A stretch of 64,000 bases of DNA from Paenirhodobacter populi (GTDB lineage Bacteria; Pseudomonadota; Alphaproteobacteria; Rhodobacterales; Rhodobacteraceae): assembly GCF_004022215.1 (NCBI RefSeq), contig NZ_SAUZ01000012.1, positions 1 through 64,000 of the forward strand, in the 5' to 3' direction. The stretch's first letter is position 1. Every line of letters begins with the position of its first letter. Both the position numbers and the translations under genes were made by a program. A model generated the notes under the pieces. It had not been told where the DNA came from. It worked only from the letters and a program-made list of their open reading frames with translations, and made no database searches. This document shows, in pieces, positions 35,577 to 45,083 of this stretch.

Positions 35577-36608
35577 TCAGGCGCGGTCCATCTGGATGTC
35601 TTTGACGACGATGTCGCCGTCGATGACCACCGGCTCGTCATCGAGGAAAAGCGAGCAGTTGCGCATCGGGATATCGAGATGACAGGGCGTGTCGTTCGGC
35701 CCGCCCAGTTCGTTGTTCGGCCCGGTCGAGAACATCACGTTGCCGTAGAAGCTGCGCGGCTCCATGCCCATGCCGCCGGGGAATTCGCCGGGGACGAAAT
35801 TGTGCCACTTCGCATTCGGGTTCATGCCCCAGCCGACGTGGCTCATCCCGAAGCCGCGCTTGTCGTTGAAGGCGGCCATGTAGGATTTCACCAGTTCCGC
35901 ATCGAGCCCGCCGCGGATGTCGGTCACCCAGCCCTTTTCGATCGTATAGGTGATCGGCTCGCGCACGTAGATGTTCTGCGGCAACAGGATGTCGCCCGGC
36001 GCGACGACGATCTGGCCGTCGACCCCGTCGTCGTCCCCGCCCGTGAAGACGAACCCCGAGGGCCAGTGATCCCAGCGGCCGGGGGTGTCGGTGCAGGCGT
36101 ATTCCGGCACCGTCGGATAGGTATTGAGCTTGTAGGTCACGTCGGTGCCGTGCGGCGAGGTGATGCGCATCACCTTGGCCTTGTCGAGCATCGCGGCCGC
36201 GATCTCGACCTTTTCGCGCAGTTCGGGATAGGGCAGCATCCGCGCCAGAAGGGCGGGCGGCTCGACCGCCGTCAGGATCCGGGTCCCGGCCGCCTGAATT
36301 GCGAACTGCTCGGGCGAGAACAGCAGGAAGATGCAGTCGATAAGCATGTCGCAGTTTTTCAGCGCCTCGACCGCGTCCGGCATGGCCGCAAGGCCGGTGA
36401 CGCCGACCGACCAGCCCGCCGTGGGCAGCGGCGCGGGCAGGCGCATGTGATACATTTTCGCGCCCAGACGTTGTCCTGCCGCCATGAATGCATCTGCATA
36501 GTCGAGCCGGTCGTTGCCCTGGGTCAGCACGATCAGCTTTTCGCCCTCGTGCACCCCTGACATCTTGAGCTGGTGCAGGCAGATTTCCGTGAAACTTGCG
36601 TGGTCCAT
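35577..36608 (-). CDS. nicX: 2,5-dihydroxypyridine 5,6-dioxygenase
   Basis: 343 residues, close to Pseudomonas NicX (about 350) and similar along its full length. Residues corresponding to the reported Fe(II) ligands are present: Glu169 in VPEYACTD, His257 in GMSHVGWG, and His310/Asp312 in TPCHLDIP. NicX belongs to the M29-like metal-enzyme fold rather than to classic extradiol dioxygenases. It opens 2,5-dihydroxypyridine to N-formylmaleamate. Flanked by nicD and nicF. Confidence 0.94.
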   Translation of the reverse strand: MDHASFTEICLHQLKMSGVHEGEKLIVLTQGNDRLDYADAFMAAGQRLGAKMYHMRLPAPLPTAGWSVGVTGLAAMPDAVEALKNCDMLIDCIFLLFSPEQFAIQAAGTRILTAVEPPALLARMLPYPELREKVEIAAAMLDKAKVMRITSPHGTDVTYKLNTYPTVPEYACTDTPGRWDHWPSGFVFTGGDDDGVDGQIVVAPGDILLPQNIYVREPITYTIEKGWVTDIRGGLDAELVKSYMAAFNDKRGFGMSHVGWGMNPNAKWHNFVPGEFPGGMGMEPRSFYGNVMFSTGPNNELGGPNDTPCHLDIPMRNCSLFLDDEPVVIDGDIVVKDIQMDRA

Positions 36609-36653
36609 TTCTGTTTCCCTGTCAGAGCCGCCCGAACGGCGGCGATTGTCGGT

Positions 36654-37427
36654 TCAGGCGGTGAAATCCAGGACGGCGGCGAGGAATCCCTCAAGGTCGT
36701 CCCACGGGATCATGTGGCCCGCGCCTTCGACCTTGCGGATCTCCAGCTGGGGCATGAGGGATTTCATCTCGTCGGCGTCTTCCGGCAGAACCACCGTCGC
36801 GCCGCCCGCGATGACAAGACGGGCAGGCAGCCGGATCTGCGGCATGTCGGCATGGATATCATCGGTGGCAAAGCCGTCGAAGGCGATGCGGATCGCCCCC
36901 CATTGGCAGGTGTGCAGCCATTCCGCGCGCAGGGCGACCTGTTCCTCGGTCCAGGTCGGGCAGAACCTGCGCATCTCCTCGACGCCGCAGCCCTTCTGGG
37001 CGACGCGGATCGAGTCGCCATACCAGGGCCAGTTCGCCGGGTAGGAGCGTCGCCCCGGTCCCGACATCGGTGGATCGACGAGGATCAGCCCCGAGATCGG
37101 CTCCGGCGTCTTTCGCGCCGCGCGGATCGCGGTGCGGGCGCCCATCGAATGTCCCAGCACGACGGGACGGTTCATCCGCTCGGCCAGTGCGATCACGTCA
37201 TCGGCCATAGCATCGAGTGTATAGTCGAGGTCGCCAGCCTCGCTCAGTCCGCGGCCCCGCACATCGAGGATGTGGACGTCGAACCCTTCGGCCAGCCGTT
37301 CGCCGACGAAGCCCCAGGTGATCGCGGGCGAGGTGATGCCGGGTATCAGCAGCAGCTCGGGTCCCTGTCCGGGGTAGCGGATCAGGTGCTGGCGGATACC
37401 GTTCGCGTGGATGTTGTAGCCTTGCAT
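36654..37427 (-). CDS. nicD: N-formylmaleamate deformylase (alpha/beta hydrolase)
   Basis: 257 residues from the second of two adjacent ATGs (37430, 37427); GAGGAG is best spaced for 37427. Oxyanion segment PGITSPAITWGFV, nucleophile Ser94 in GHSMGAR, and catalytic His238 in GAGHMIPWDD are present, and these segments plus VDPPMSGPGRRSYP closely match Pseudomonas NicD. It splits N-formylmaleamate into maleamate and formate. It lies 10 bases after the nicE stop. Confidence 0.93.
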   Translation of the reverse strand: MQGYNIHANGIRQHLIRYPGQGPELLLIPGITSPAITWGFVGERLAEGFDVHILDVRGRGLSEAGDLDYTLDAMADDVIALAERMNRPVVLGHSMGARTAIRAARKTPEPISGLILVDPPMSGPGRRSYPANWPWYGDSIRVAQKGCGVEEMRRFCPTWTEEQVALRAEWLHTCQWGAIRIAFDGFATDDIHADMPQIRLPARLVIAGGATVVLPEDADEMKSLMPQLEIRKVEGAGHMIPWDDLEGFLAAVLDFTA

Positions 37428-37437
37428 CATCGTCTCC

Positions 37438-38187
37438 TCAGTAAGCGCCCGACAACAGCGCGCCGCCGCCCGGCACACGGGTCGGCAGGCCGAGCGCGTT
37501 CAGCATCGACCAGGTTGTCGCGATGGCGGCGGTCAGCACTGGCTTGCCGGTGATCGCCTCGACCGTCGCAACCGCGGGCAATGACGGCATCTGCACACAG
37601 GCCGACAGCACGATCACATCCGCTTCGGCAAAGTTCATCGTTCTGACGATGCCGGGCAGGTTCATCGGGTCATGCGCTGCAACTGCCAGATTGTCCTGGA
37701 TTTCCAGCGCACGGCTGTCCACCACCTCGAATCCCTCATGCGCGATGTAGTCGAAGACCATCTGTGCGAGCGGCTTCATGTAGGGTGCGACGACGGCGAT
37801 CTTTTTCGCGCCCATCGCCTTGAGTGCCTCGATCAGCGCGCCGGCGGAATTGACCACCGCCCCATCGGAGCCGTTACCGCGCACCACCCCGGTCAGCCGC
37901 TCCTGCGAGGCACGGTGATAGCCGAGCCCCATCGACATGATCGCAACGAGGCAGGCATACCCCATCACGTCGACTTTGGCGTCCGACAGTTCCAGTGCGC
38001 AGCGGTCCGAGGCGGCATCCATCGACGACAGCTCTTCCTTCGTCACGTGCTTCATCCGCATCCGCGCCGCGTGGAAGGTGAACCGTTCGGGCGCGACCGT
38101 CTCGCGCAGGCGCAGGAGCGCCGGGATCTCGGTCTCCATAGTGACGTTCGAGCTGGGGACGATCTGGCCGATTCGATAGGTCTTCAT
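37438..38187 (-). CDS. nicE: Maleate cis-trans isomerase
   Basis: 249 residues from the ATG at 38187 (the longer frame to 38229 enters AT-rich promoter sequence). Asp/Glu racemase superfamily; the two catalytic Cys are Cys79 in MGYACLVA and Cys197 in LSACVQMPSLPAV, and RIGQIVPSSNVTMETEIPAL is the family N-terminus. It converts maleate to fumarate, the last pathway step before the TCA cycle. First gene of the leftward nic operon. Confidence 0.94.
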   Translation of the reverse strand: MKTYRIGQIVPSSNVTMETEIPALLRLRETVAPERFTFHAARMRMKHVTKEELSSMDAASDRCALELSDAKVDVMGYACLVAIMSMGLGYHRASQERLTGVVRGNGSDGAVVNSAGALIEALKAMGAKKIAVVAPYMKPLAQMVFDYIAHEGFEVVDSRALEIQDNLAVAAHDPMNLPGIVRTMNFAEADVIVLSACVQMPSLPAVATVEAITGKPVLTAAIATTWSMLNALGLPTRVPGGGALLSGAY

Positions 38188-38289
38188 GAATATTCCCGCT
38201 TCTGCATGCTTCTGCGGTAATTTAATCACCTGAATAATTGCAATCCGGAACCTGCATGCGAAAAAAGATTTCCGCCGGATACATCATAG

Positions 38290-38299
38290 GTGCACAAAT
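38290..38299 (-). promoter_or_regulatory. Candidate nic operator upstream of nicE
   Basis: ATTTGTGCAC read on the minus strand, 103 bases upstream of the nicE start. Identical to the core found upstream of the MarR gene and nearly so before nicA. Confidence 0.45.
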
Positions 38300-38301
38300 A
38301 T

Positions 38302-38991
38302 TCAGCTCGCGCGCATCCCGGCCGCCAAAAAGGCGACGAGTTCTTCAAGCATCCGGTCCTTGCCCAGATCGACGACATGGCCTTCGGTGATGTCGCCCAA
38401 TCGGCCCAGATCGTTGAGCATGAACATGTAGGTGCCGACGAGGAAGGAAAAGCGGATGCTGACCCTGTCGCGGGGAATACCGGGCAGGCAGCGGCTGAGC
38501 ACCTCCACGTAGCGATGCACCGAGGAATCATAGACCTCGCGGCGCAGGCGCAGCGCGTGTTCCTCGGGTTCGGAATGCAGGCGCGCCTGCAGCCGCACGA
38601 AGGCGGCGCCGTTCGCACCGCTGTATTTCATCGCCCATTGCGGCAGCAGATAGGCATGCAGCACCTGTTCGACCGTGGGCGCGGGTGTAGCCATGAGGAG
38701 TTCATCAAGAAATTCATGCCGACGCGCCGAGATCAGCCCCCCGCGGCGGCGGAACACCTCGTCGAACAGTTCTTCCTTGGAACCAAAATAGTAGCGGATC
38801 AGCGCCTGATTGACACCCGCCCGCTCGGCGATGTCGCGGGTGCGCGCGCCGGCGAAGCCGGTCTCGGCAAAGGCCAATTCGGCCTGATCCAGAATCAAAT
38901 CGCGCAGATCACCGGCATCCTTCGGGCGGCCGGGCCGGCGGCGCGGCTCTGCCAACGGATCCTGAGGGGGCTTTGCAGGCGTATCGGTCAT
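38302..38991 (-). CDS. TetR-family transcriptional regulator
   Basis: 229 residues. TetR-type HTH at about 27-75 (LAFAETGFAGARTRDIAERA, VNQALIRYYFGSKEELFDEV), followed by a helical ligand domain of variable sequence. Encoded between nicE and the MarR gene on the same strand. In P. putida a TetR protein (NicS) controls nicAB, so this may be a positional analogue, but similarity to NicS itself cannot be judged here. Confidence 0.88.
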   Translation of the reverse strand: MTDTPAKPPQDPLAEPRRRPGRPKDAGDLRDLILDQAELAFAETGFAGARTRDIAERAGVNQALIRYYFGSKEELFDEVFRRRGGLISARRHEFLDELLMATPAPTVEQVLHAYLLPQWAMKYSGANGAAFVRLQARLHSEPEEHALRLRREVYDSSVHRYVEVLSRCLPGIPRDRVSIRFSFLVGTYMFMLNDLGRLGDITEGHVVDLGKDRMLEELVAFLAAGMRAS

Positions 38992-39028
38992 GGAGGCTCG
39001 GGCCTTCTTGTGGGCGGTCCCGGCTGGA

Positions 39029-39463
39029 TCAGGAAATCTTCTTCAGAAGCCGCACCAGTGTTTCCTGTTCCGTGGGGCTGAGCGGGGCGAGCGTCTCGCG
39101 GGTGATTTCCCTCATCACTGGCAGGATACCGGCGAGTAGCGCGCGCCCTTCTTCGGTGGTCGAAAGAGTGTATCGGCGCTTGTCGGTAGGGTCGGGTTCG
39201 GTGCGGATCAGGTTGCGGGCCTGCAACCGGGCGACGACGCCCTTGGTCGTGGCCGCATCCATGGCCACCATCCGGCCAAGCGCGTTTTGCGAAACCGGGC
39301 CGGGTTCCGTTGCCAGCCGGTAAAGCGTCGAGAACTGCATCGATGTCAGCCCTCCCGGCATCATGCCCGACAGGATCGTCAGATGGCGCTGGTTGGCCTT
39401 GCGCAAGAGAAACCCGACCTGTTCGTCGAGCCGGTAGTCCTGCGATGCCAGATCGGACGCCAT
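39029..39463 (-). CDS. nicR: MarR-family regulator, NicR-like
   Basis: 144 residues from the ATG at 39463, which has GGAG 6 bases upstream; the frame is open to 39598 but that part reads across the intergenic region. YRLDEQVGFLLRKANQRHLT at the N-terminus matches NicR-type MarR proteins of nicotinate clusters; the winged helix is at about 45-105 (LVRLL at the C-terminus). In Pseudomonas NicR represses the nicC-nicX genes and responds to 6-hydroxynicotinate. It is divergent from nicAB across a 306-base region with two candidate operators. Confidence 0.8.
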   Translation of the reverse strand: MASDLASQDYRLDEQVGFLLRKANQRHLTILSGMMPGGLTSMQFSTLYRLATEPGPVSQNALGRMVAMDAATTKGVVARLQARNLIRTEPDPTDKRRYTLSTTEEGRALLAGILPVMREITRETLAPLSPTEQETLVRLLKKIS

Positions 39464-39593
39464 GCGTTTCTCCGTCGGGTTGAGGTTGTGTTCGTGGCGG
39501 CCGGGCTTGCATGGGCGAGCCCGCTTCGGGCCGACAATGGAAAGCGGGAACGGCAGGGTCAATGCCTGCCGGGGGTGAATTTCGACTTCGGCC

Positions 39594-39608
39594 ATCATTT
39601 GTGCACAA
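39594..39608. promoter_or_regulatory. Candidate nic operator upstream of the MarR gene
   Basis: ATCATTTGTGCACAA, containing the perfect 10-bp palindrome TTGTGCACAA (39599-39608), in the divergent nicR/nicA region. Confidence 0.5.
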
Positions 39609-39668
39609 GTGACGTTTTCACGTTACAAATTCAGCGTCTGGCCCGCAGATAAGATGTAACTGTCAAAA

Positions 39669-39683
39669 ATCATTTGTGTGCAC
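39669..39683 (+). promoter_or_regulatory. Candidate nic operator upstream of nicA
   Basis: ATCATTTGTGTGCAC, 87 bases before the nicA start. It shares ATCATTTGTG with the site at 39594 and ATCATTTGTGTGC with the site before nicC. Nothing else is recognised in the 39464-39769 gap. Confidence 0.5.
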
Positions 39684-39769
39684 TCAATTCCCCGAATTGG
39701 ATCGGGGCATCCCGATGACAGACCCGACCGGCTCGGTCCGGAGGCATTCAGGCAAGGATCGGCGCAAGG

Positions 39770-40273
39770 ATGCGGCAGACAGTGGATACCCGGTTACGAT
39801 TCACACTCAACGGGGCTGAAGTCTCCCTTGATGCGGCGGCGGAACGGACGCTTCTTGATGTATTGCGCAGCGATTTCGGGCTCAACGGGCCAAAGTATGG
39901 CTGCGGGATGGCGCAATGCGGTGCCTGCACGGTGCTGGTCGATGGCGCACCGGCGCGGTCTTGTGTCCTGCGCGCGGCGCGGGTTTCGGGGCGGCGCGTG
40001 ACCACGCTTGAAGGTCTGGCCGATCCGGATACCGGGGCACTGCATCCCGTGCAGCGTGCCTTCATCGAGATGCAGGGTGCACAATGCGGCTATTGCTTGA
40101 ACGGCATGGTGATGACTGCGGTGGCATTGCTCGCGCGTGAGCCTGCTCCCGACCGCGCCCGTATCCGCGAGGCACTGCGTGACAACCTGTGCCGGTGTGG
40201 CACCCATGTGGAGATCATCGCCTCGGTCGAGCGGGCCTCGGCGCTGATCGCGCAGGACAAGCCCAATGCCTGA
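39770..40273 (+). CDS. nicA: Nicotinate dehydrogenase, 2Fe-2S subunit
   Basis: 167 residues, small subunit of a xanthine-oxidase-family hydroxylase. Plant-type [2Fe-2S] ligands Cys45, Cys50, Cys53 and Cys65 (YGCGMAQCGACTVLVDG) and the second cluster Cys106, Cys109, Cys141 and Cys143 (QCGYCLNG, NLCRCG) are all present. It passes electrons from the Mo centre toward the haems of NicB. The stop overlaps the nicB start by 8 bases. No separate FAD subunit exists, as expected for NicAB. Confidence 0.94.
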   Translation: MRQTVDTRLRFTLNGAEVSLDAAAERTLLDVLRSDFGLNGPKYGCGMAQCGACTVLVDGAPARSCVLRAARVSGRRVTTLEGLADPDTGALHPVQRAFIEMQGAQCGYCLNGMVMTAVALLAREPAPDRARIREALRDNLCRCGTHVEIIASVERASALIAQDKPNA

Positions 40274-43200
40274 GCCCGTGCACGAGCCGGCGCCCGGCAT
40301 GATTTCGGTGCGCGACATCGTCAAAGGCGTCGAGGCGACCTTCGTCCAGATCGATGAGACGGGCACCGCGACGGCCTTCAACGGCCATGTCGATCTGGGC
40401 ACCGGCATCAGCACGGCACTCAGCCAGATCGTCGCGGAGGAGTTGGATCTGACGCTCGATCAGGTGCAGGTAGTGCTGGGCGATACCCGACTGACGCCGG
40501 ATCAGGGGCCGACCATCGCCTCGGAGACGATCCAGGTTGCGGCGCATCCGCTGCGCCGGGCGGCGGCACAACTGCGGCTGTTCCTGATCGGGCGCGCGGC
40601 GCAGATGCTCAATGCCGATGCCGCGCGGCTCGAGGTGCATGCGGGGGTCGTGCGGTCGGAGACTGACGAGATAACCTACGGCGCACTTGTGGCGGGGCTC
40701 GACGTAGTGATGCGGCTTGATCCGGATGTGCCGGTGAAGGACCCGTCGGACTATCGCATCGTCGGGCGCCGCACCGGGCGTATCGACCTGCCCGACAAGG
40801 TGACTGGCCGCTTCGGTTACATCCAGGATGTGCGCGTGCCCGGGATGCTGCATGGTCATGTGGTGCGCCCGCCCTATGCCGGGCGCGACAGCGGCCCCTT
40901 CATCGGCCACAGCCTGATCGGCTACGACGAGGCGGCGGTGCGCGACATGCCCGGCTTTGTCGCGGTGGTGCGCGAGGCGGATTTCCTCGGCGTCGTCGCG
41001 CAGACCGAGCATCAGGCCCGCGCCATCGCCGAGGCCTTGCCCGTCCACTGGCGCCAGCCGCCGAACCTGCCGCCGATGGGCGATCTGCGCCATGCGATCA
41101 AGACCTTTCCCTCGACGCCGCGGGTGCTCGACACGACGGGCGATTTCGATCGGGCGATCGCGGACTGTGGCATCCGGCTCGAACGGCATTACGTCTGGCC
41201 CTATCACGAACACGGCTCGATCGGGCCGTCCTGCGCGGTGGCCGACTGGAACGGCGGCGCCCCGATTTTGTGGAGCGGGACGCAGAACCCGCACATGCTG
41301 CGCGCTGACATGGCCCAGCTTCTGGGCCTTCCCCCTGAAGTGATCGATGTGCGCCGTCTGCAGGCGGCAGGCTGTTACGGGCGTAATTGCGCCGATGATG
41401 TCTGCGGTGATGCCCTGCTGATGGCGCGGGCGGTAGGGGTACCGGTGCGGGTGCAACTGACCCGCGAACAGGAACATCTGTGGGAACCCAAAGGCGCGGC
41501 GCAGCTGATGGAGGTGTCGGGCGGTATCGCCGCAGATGGCGATATCGGCGCTTACCGTCTCGACAGCTGGTATCCCTCGAACCGCGGTCCGAACCTCGCG
41601 CTCCTGCTGACCGGGCTGATCACGCCCGAGCCGCGCCCCGCCGACATGGGTGATCGCACGATCATTCCGCCCTACCGTATTCCGAACAAGCACATCACTG
41701 TGCACGATATGGCGCCGATCGTGCGGGCGGCGTGGATGCGCGGGGTATCGGCCCTGCCGAACACCTTTGCGCATGAAAGCTTCGTCGATGAACTGGCCTT
41801 CGAGGCGGGCGAGGACCCCGTCGCCTTCCGGCTGCGCCATCTCGATGATCCGCGCGTGCGTGAACTGGTCCTTCGCACCGCGGAAGAGGGCGGCTGGGCC
41901 GAGCGGACCGGGCCTCGGATGCGGCGCGAAGGCCGAATGGCCTATGGTCAGGGCTTTGCCTATGCGACCTACGTCCATGGCACATTCCCCGGCACTGCGG
42001 CAGCGTCCTCAGCCTGGGTCTGTGACGTCGCGGTGGATACCGAAACCGGCGAGGTCACCCTGTCGCGGGTTTTCGTCGGGCAGGATCAGGGGCTGGTCAT
42101 CAACCCGGACGGCGTGCTCGCGCAGATCCGCGGCAATGTCATTCAGACCGCAAGCCGGACACTGCGCGAAGAGGTGACGTTCGATTCCATCGCGCCTCTG
42201 CCGAAAAGCTGGGCGGGGTATCCGATTCAAACCTTCGACGAGGTGCCCGAGATCGCGACCATGCTGGTCGAGCGGCCGGGCGACCCGGCGCTTGGTGTCG
42301 GGGAAAGCGCTGCGGTGCCTGCCGCCGCGGCCATCGCCAATGCGATCTTCGATGCAACGGGGGTGCGGCTGCGCGAGGCACCCTTTACCCCCGAAAAGAT
42401 CCGCAGCGCCCTTGCCGCGCAACAAGGGGGTGTCGCTTTGCCGCCTCCGCCAGATGGGGCGCCCGGCCGGCTCGCCCGGCTTTTCGGGCGCGGCCGGCTC
42501 GCGGCGGCCTTCGGGGCGATCGGCGGGGCACTGACACTCGGCGCGGTGTCCCTGCCGATCCATTCCGTCATTCCGGCGAGCCGTGCGCCCGCGGCCGAGA
42601 CCTTCTCTGCCGAGACGATCGAGCGCGGTCGACAGGTCTTTGCCGCAGGTGATTGCACGGTGTGCCATACCGCGCCGGGAGGTTTGCCGAATACCGGCGG
42701 CCGGGCGATGGAAACGCCGTTCGGCACGGTCTATTCGACCAATCTGACCGCCGATCCGGAAACCGGACTGGGCAACTGGTCCTATGCAGCTTTCGATCGC
42801 GCCATGCGCCACGGCATCAGCCGTGACGGCAAGAACCTGTATCCGGTCTTTCCCTACACCGCCTTCGCCAAGATCGACGAGGGCGACATGATGGCGCTGT
42901 ATGCCTATCTGCAGACGCTGACGCCGATCTCGGCCCCCACACCGCAGGCCGCCATGCTGGCGCCGGTCAATCTGCGCGCCGTGAATGCCGGCTGGAACCT
43001 GCTGTTTCACGACGCGCGGCCGTTCAGCCCCGATCCGGCGCGGTCGGATGACTGGAACCGGGGGCGCTACCTGGTCGAAGGGGCCGGGCATTGCAGCGCC
43101 TGCCATAGTCCCCGCAACGCGCTGGGCGCCGAGAAGGGCGGCGCTGCGGCGCTGACGGGGGCGATGGTCGATGGCTGGTGGGCTCCGCCTCTGGCCGGCG

Positions 43201-43745
43201 CCGCAGCCGGAGCCCGGGGCTGGACCCGCGATACGCTTTACGCCTATCTGCGCGATGGTCATGCCCCCGGCATCGCCAGCGCGGCAGGCCCGATGGTCGA
43301 GGTCATCCACAGCGCCCAAGGGCTGCCCGATGCCGATATCGCGGCGATGGCCACCTATCTTGCCACGCTGGCGGAACCCGGTCCGGTGGCGGCGCCCGTT
43401 TCGGCGCCGGTCGCGACGCCGCCGGTGGGCGAAGGCGCGCGCCTGTTCCGTGCTGCCTGCGCAAGCTGCCATGAGCCGGGCCTCGCCGATGGCTTCACCG
43501 CCGCGCAGGTGCCGCTTGCGAAATCCATGGTGCTGCGGGCGCCGGAATCGGGACCGTTGCGCACCCTGCTGCGCGAAGGGATCGCCGCGCCGCTCGATCT
43601 GCCGCTGCGGGACATGCCGAGCTTTGAGGGCCAGTTCAGCCCGGCCCAGACCGATGAGCTGATCACCTGGCTGCGGGCGCGCTATGTGCCGGATCTGCCC
43701 GCCTGGAGTGACACGCCAGCGGCCGAAGTTGCGGCGGGCCGCTGA
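40266..43745 (+). CDS. nicB: Nicotinate dehydrogenase, molybdopterin + tri-haem cytochrome c subunit
   Basis: 1159 residues, close to P. putida NicB (about 1190). Residues 1-710 or so are the Moco-binding domains, with the active-site Glu680 in GVGESAAVP. A hydrophobic segment near 740-760 may anchor the chain in the membrane. Three c-type haem sites follow: CTVCH (Cys797), CSACH (Cys943) and CASCH (Cys1065). It hydroxylates nicotinate at C6 with water and feeds electrons through the haems to the respiratory chain. Translationally coupled to nicA. No separate cytochrome gene is needed. Confidence 0.94.
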   Translation: MPEPVHEPAPGMISVRDIVKGVEATFVQIDETGTATAFNGHVDLGTGISTALSQIVAEELDLTLDQVQVVLGDTRLTPDQGPTIASETIQVAAHPLRRAAAQLRLFLIGRAAQMLNADAARLEVHAGVVRSETDEITYGALVAGLDVVMRLDPDVPVKDPSDYRIVGRRTGRIDLPDKVTGRFGYIQDVRVPGMLHGHVVRPPYAGRDSGPFIGHSLIGYDEAAVRDMPGFVAVVREADFLGVVAQTEHQARAIAEALPVHWRQPPNLPPMGDLRHAIKTFPSTPRVLDTTGDFDRAIADCGIRLERHYVWPYHEHGSIGPSCAVADWNGGAPILWSGTQNPHMLRADMAQLLGLPPEVIDVRRLQAAGCYGRNCADDVCGDALLMARAVGVPVRVQLTREQEHLWEPKGAAQLMEVSGGIAADGDIGAYRLDSWYPSNRGPNLALLLTGLITPEPRPADMGDRTIIPPYRIPNKHITVHDMAPIVRAAWMRGVSALPNTFAHESFVDELAFEAGEDPVAFRLRHLDDPRVRELVLRTAEEGGWAERTGPRMRREGRMAYGQGFAYATYVHGTFPGTAAASSAWVCDVAVDTETGEVTLSRVFVGQDQGLVINPDGVLAQIRGNVIQTASRTLREEVTFDSIAPLPKSWAGYPIQTFDEVPEIATMLVERPGDPALGVGESAAVPAAAAIANAIFDATGVRLREAPFTPEKIRSALAAQQGGVALPPPPDGAPGRLARLFGRGRLAAAFGAIGGALTLGAVSLPIHSVIPASRAPAAETFSAETIERGRQVFAAGDCTVCHTAPGGLPNTGGRAMETPFGTVYSTNLTADPETGLGNWSYAAFDRAMRHGISRDGKNLYPVFPYTAFAKIDEGDMMALYAYLQTLTPISAPTPQAAMLAPVNLRAVNAGWNLLFHDARPFSPDPARSDDWNRGRYLVEGAGHCSACHSPRNALGAEKGGAAALTGAMVDGWWAPPLAGAAAGARGWTRDTLYAYLRDGHAPGIASAAGPMVEVIHSAQGLPDADIAAMATYLATLAEPGPVAAPVSAPVATPPVGEGARLFRAACASCHEPGLADGFTAAQVPLAKSMVLRAPESGPLRTLLREGIAAPLDLPLRDMPSFEGQFSPAQTDELITWLRARYVPDLPAWSDTPAAEVAAGR

Positions 43746-43835
43746 TCATGGACGGATCACTTTGCAGGCAATCCGCATCACATGCCGCTCTGCCTGCTCG
43801 TTTTTTGTTCGTGTACATGCAAAATATGCTGCTGA

Positions 43836-45053
<1,218 letters not shown>

Positions 45054-45059
45054 ACTTCT

Positions 45060-45081
45060 GGCCCGCCCTTCGGGGCGGGCC
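45060..45081. terminator. Bidirectional terminator between nicC and the membrane-protein gene
   Basis: GGCCCGCCC, TTCG tetraloop, GGGCGGGCC: a perfect 9-bp stem fitted exactly between two convergent stops (45053 and 45084). UUCG loops are unusually stable. Followed by GTTCATATTTT on the plus strand. Confidence 0.75.
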
Positions 45082-45083
45082 GT

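Noticed and set aside
40215-41978. 587-residue minus-strand open frame
   Set aside because: Antisense to nicB, which has full Moco and haem motifs.
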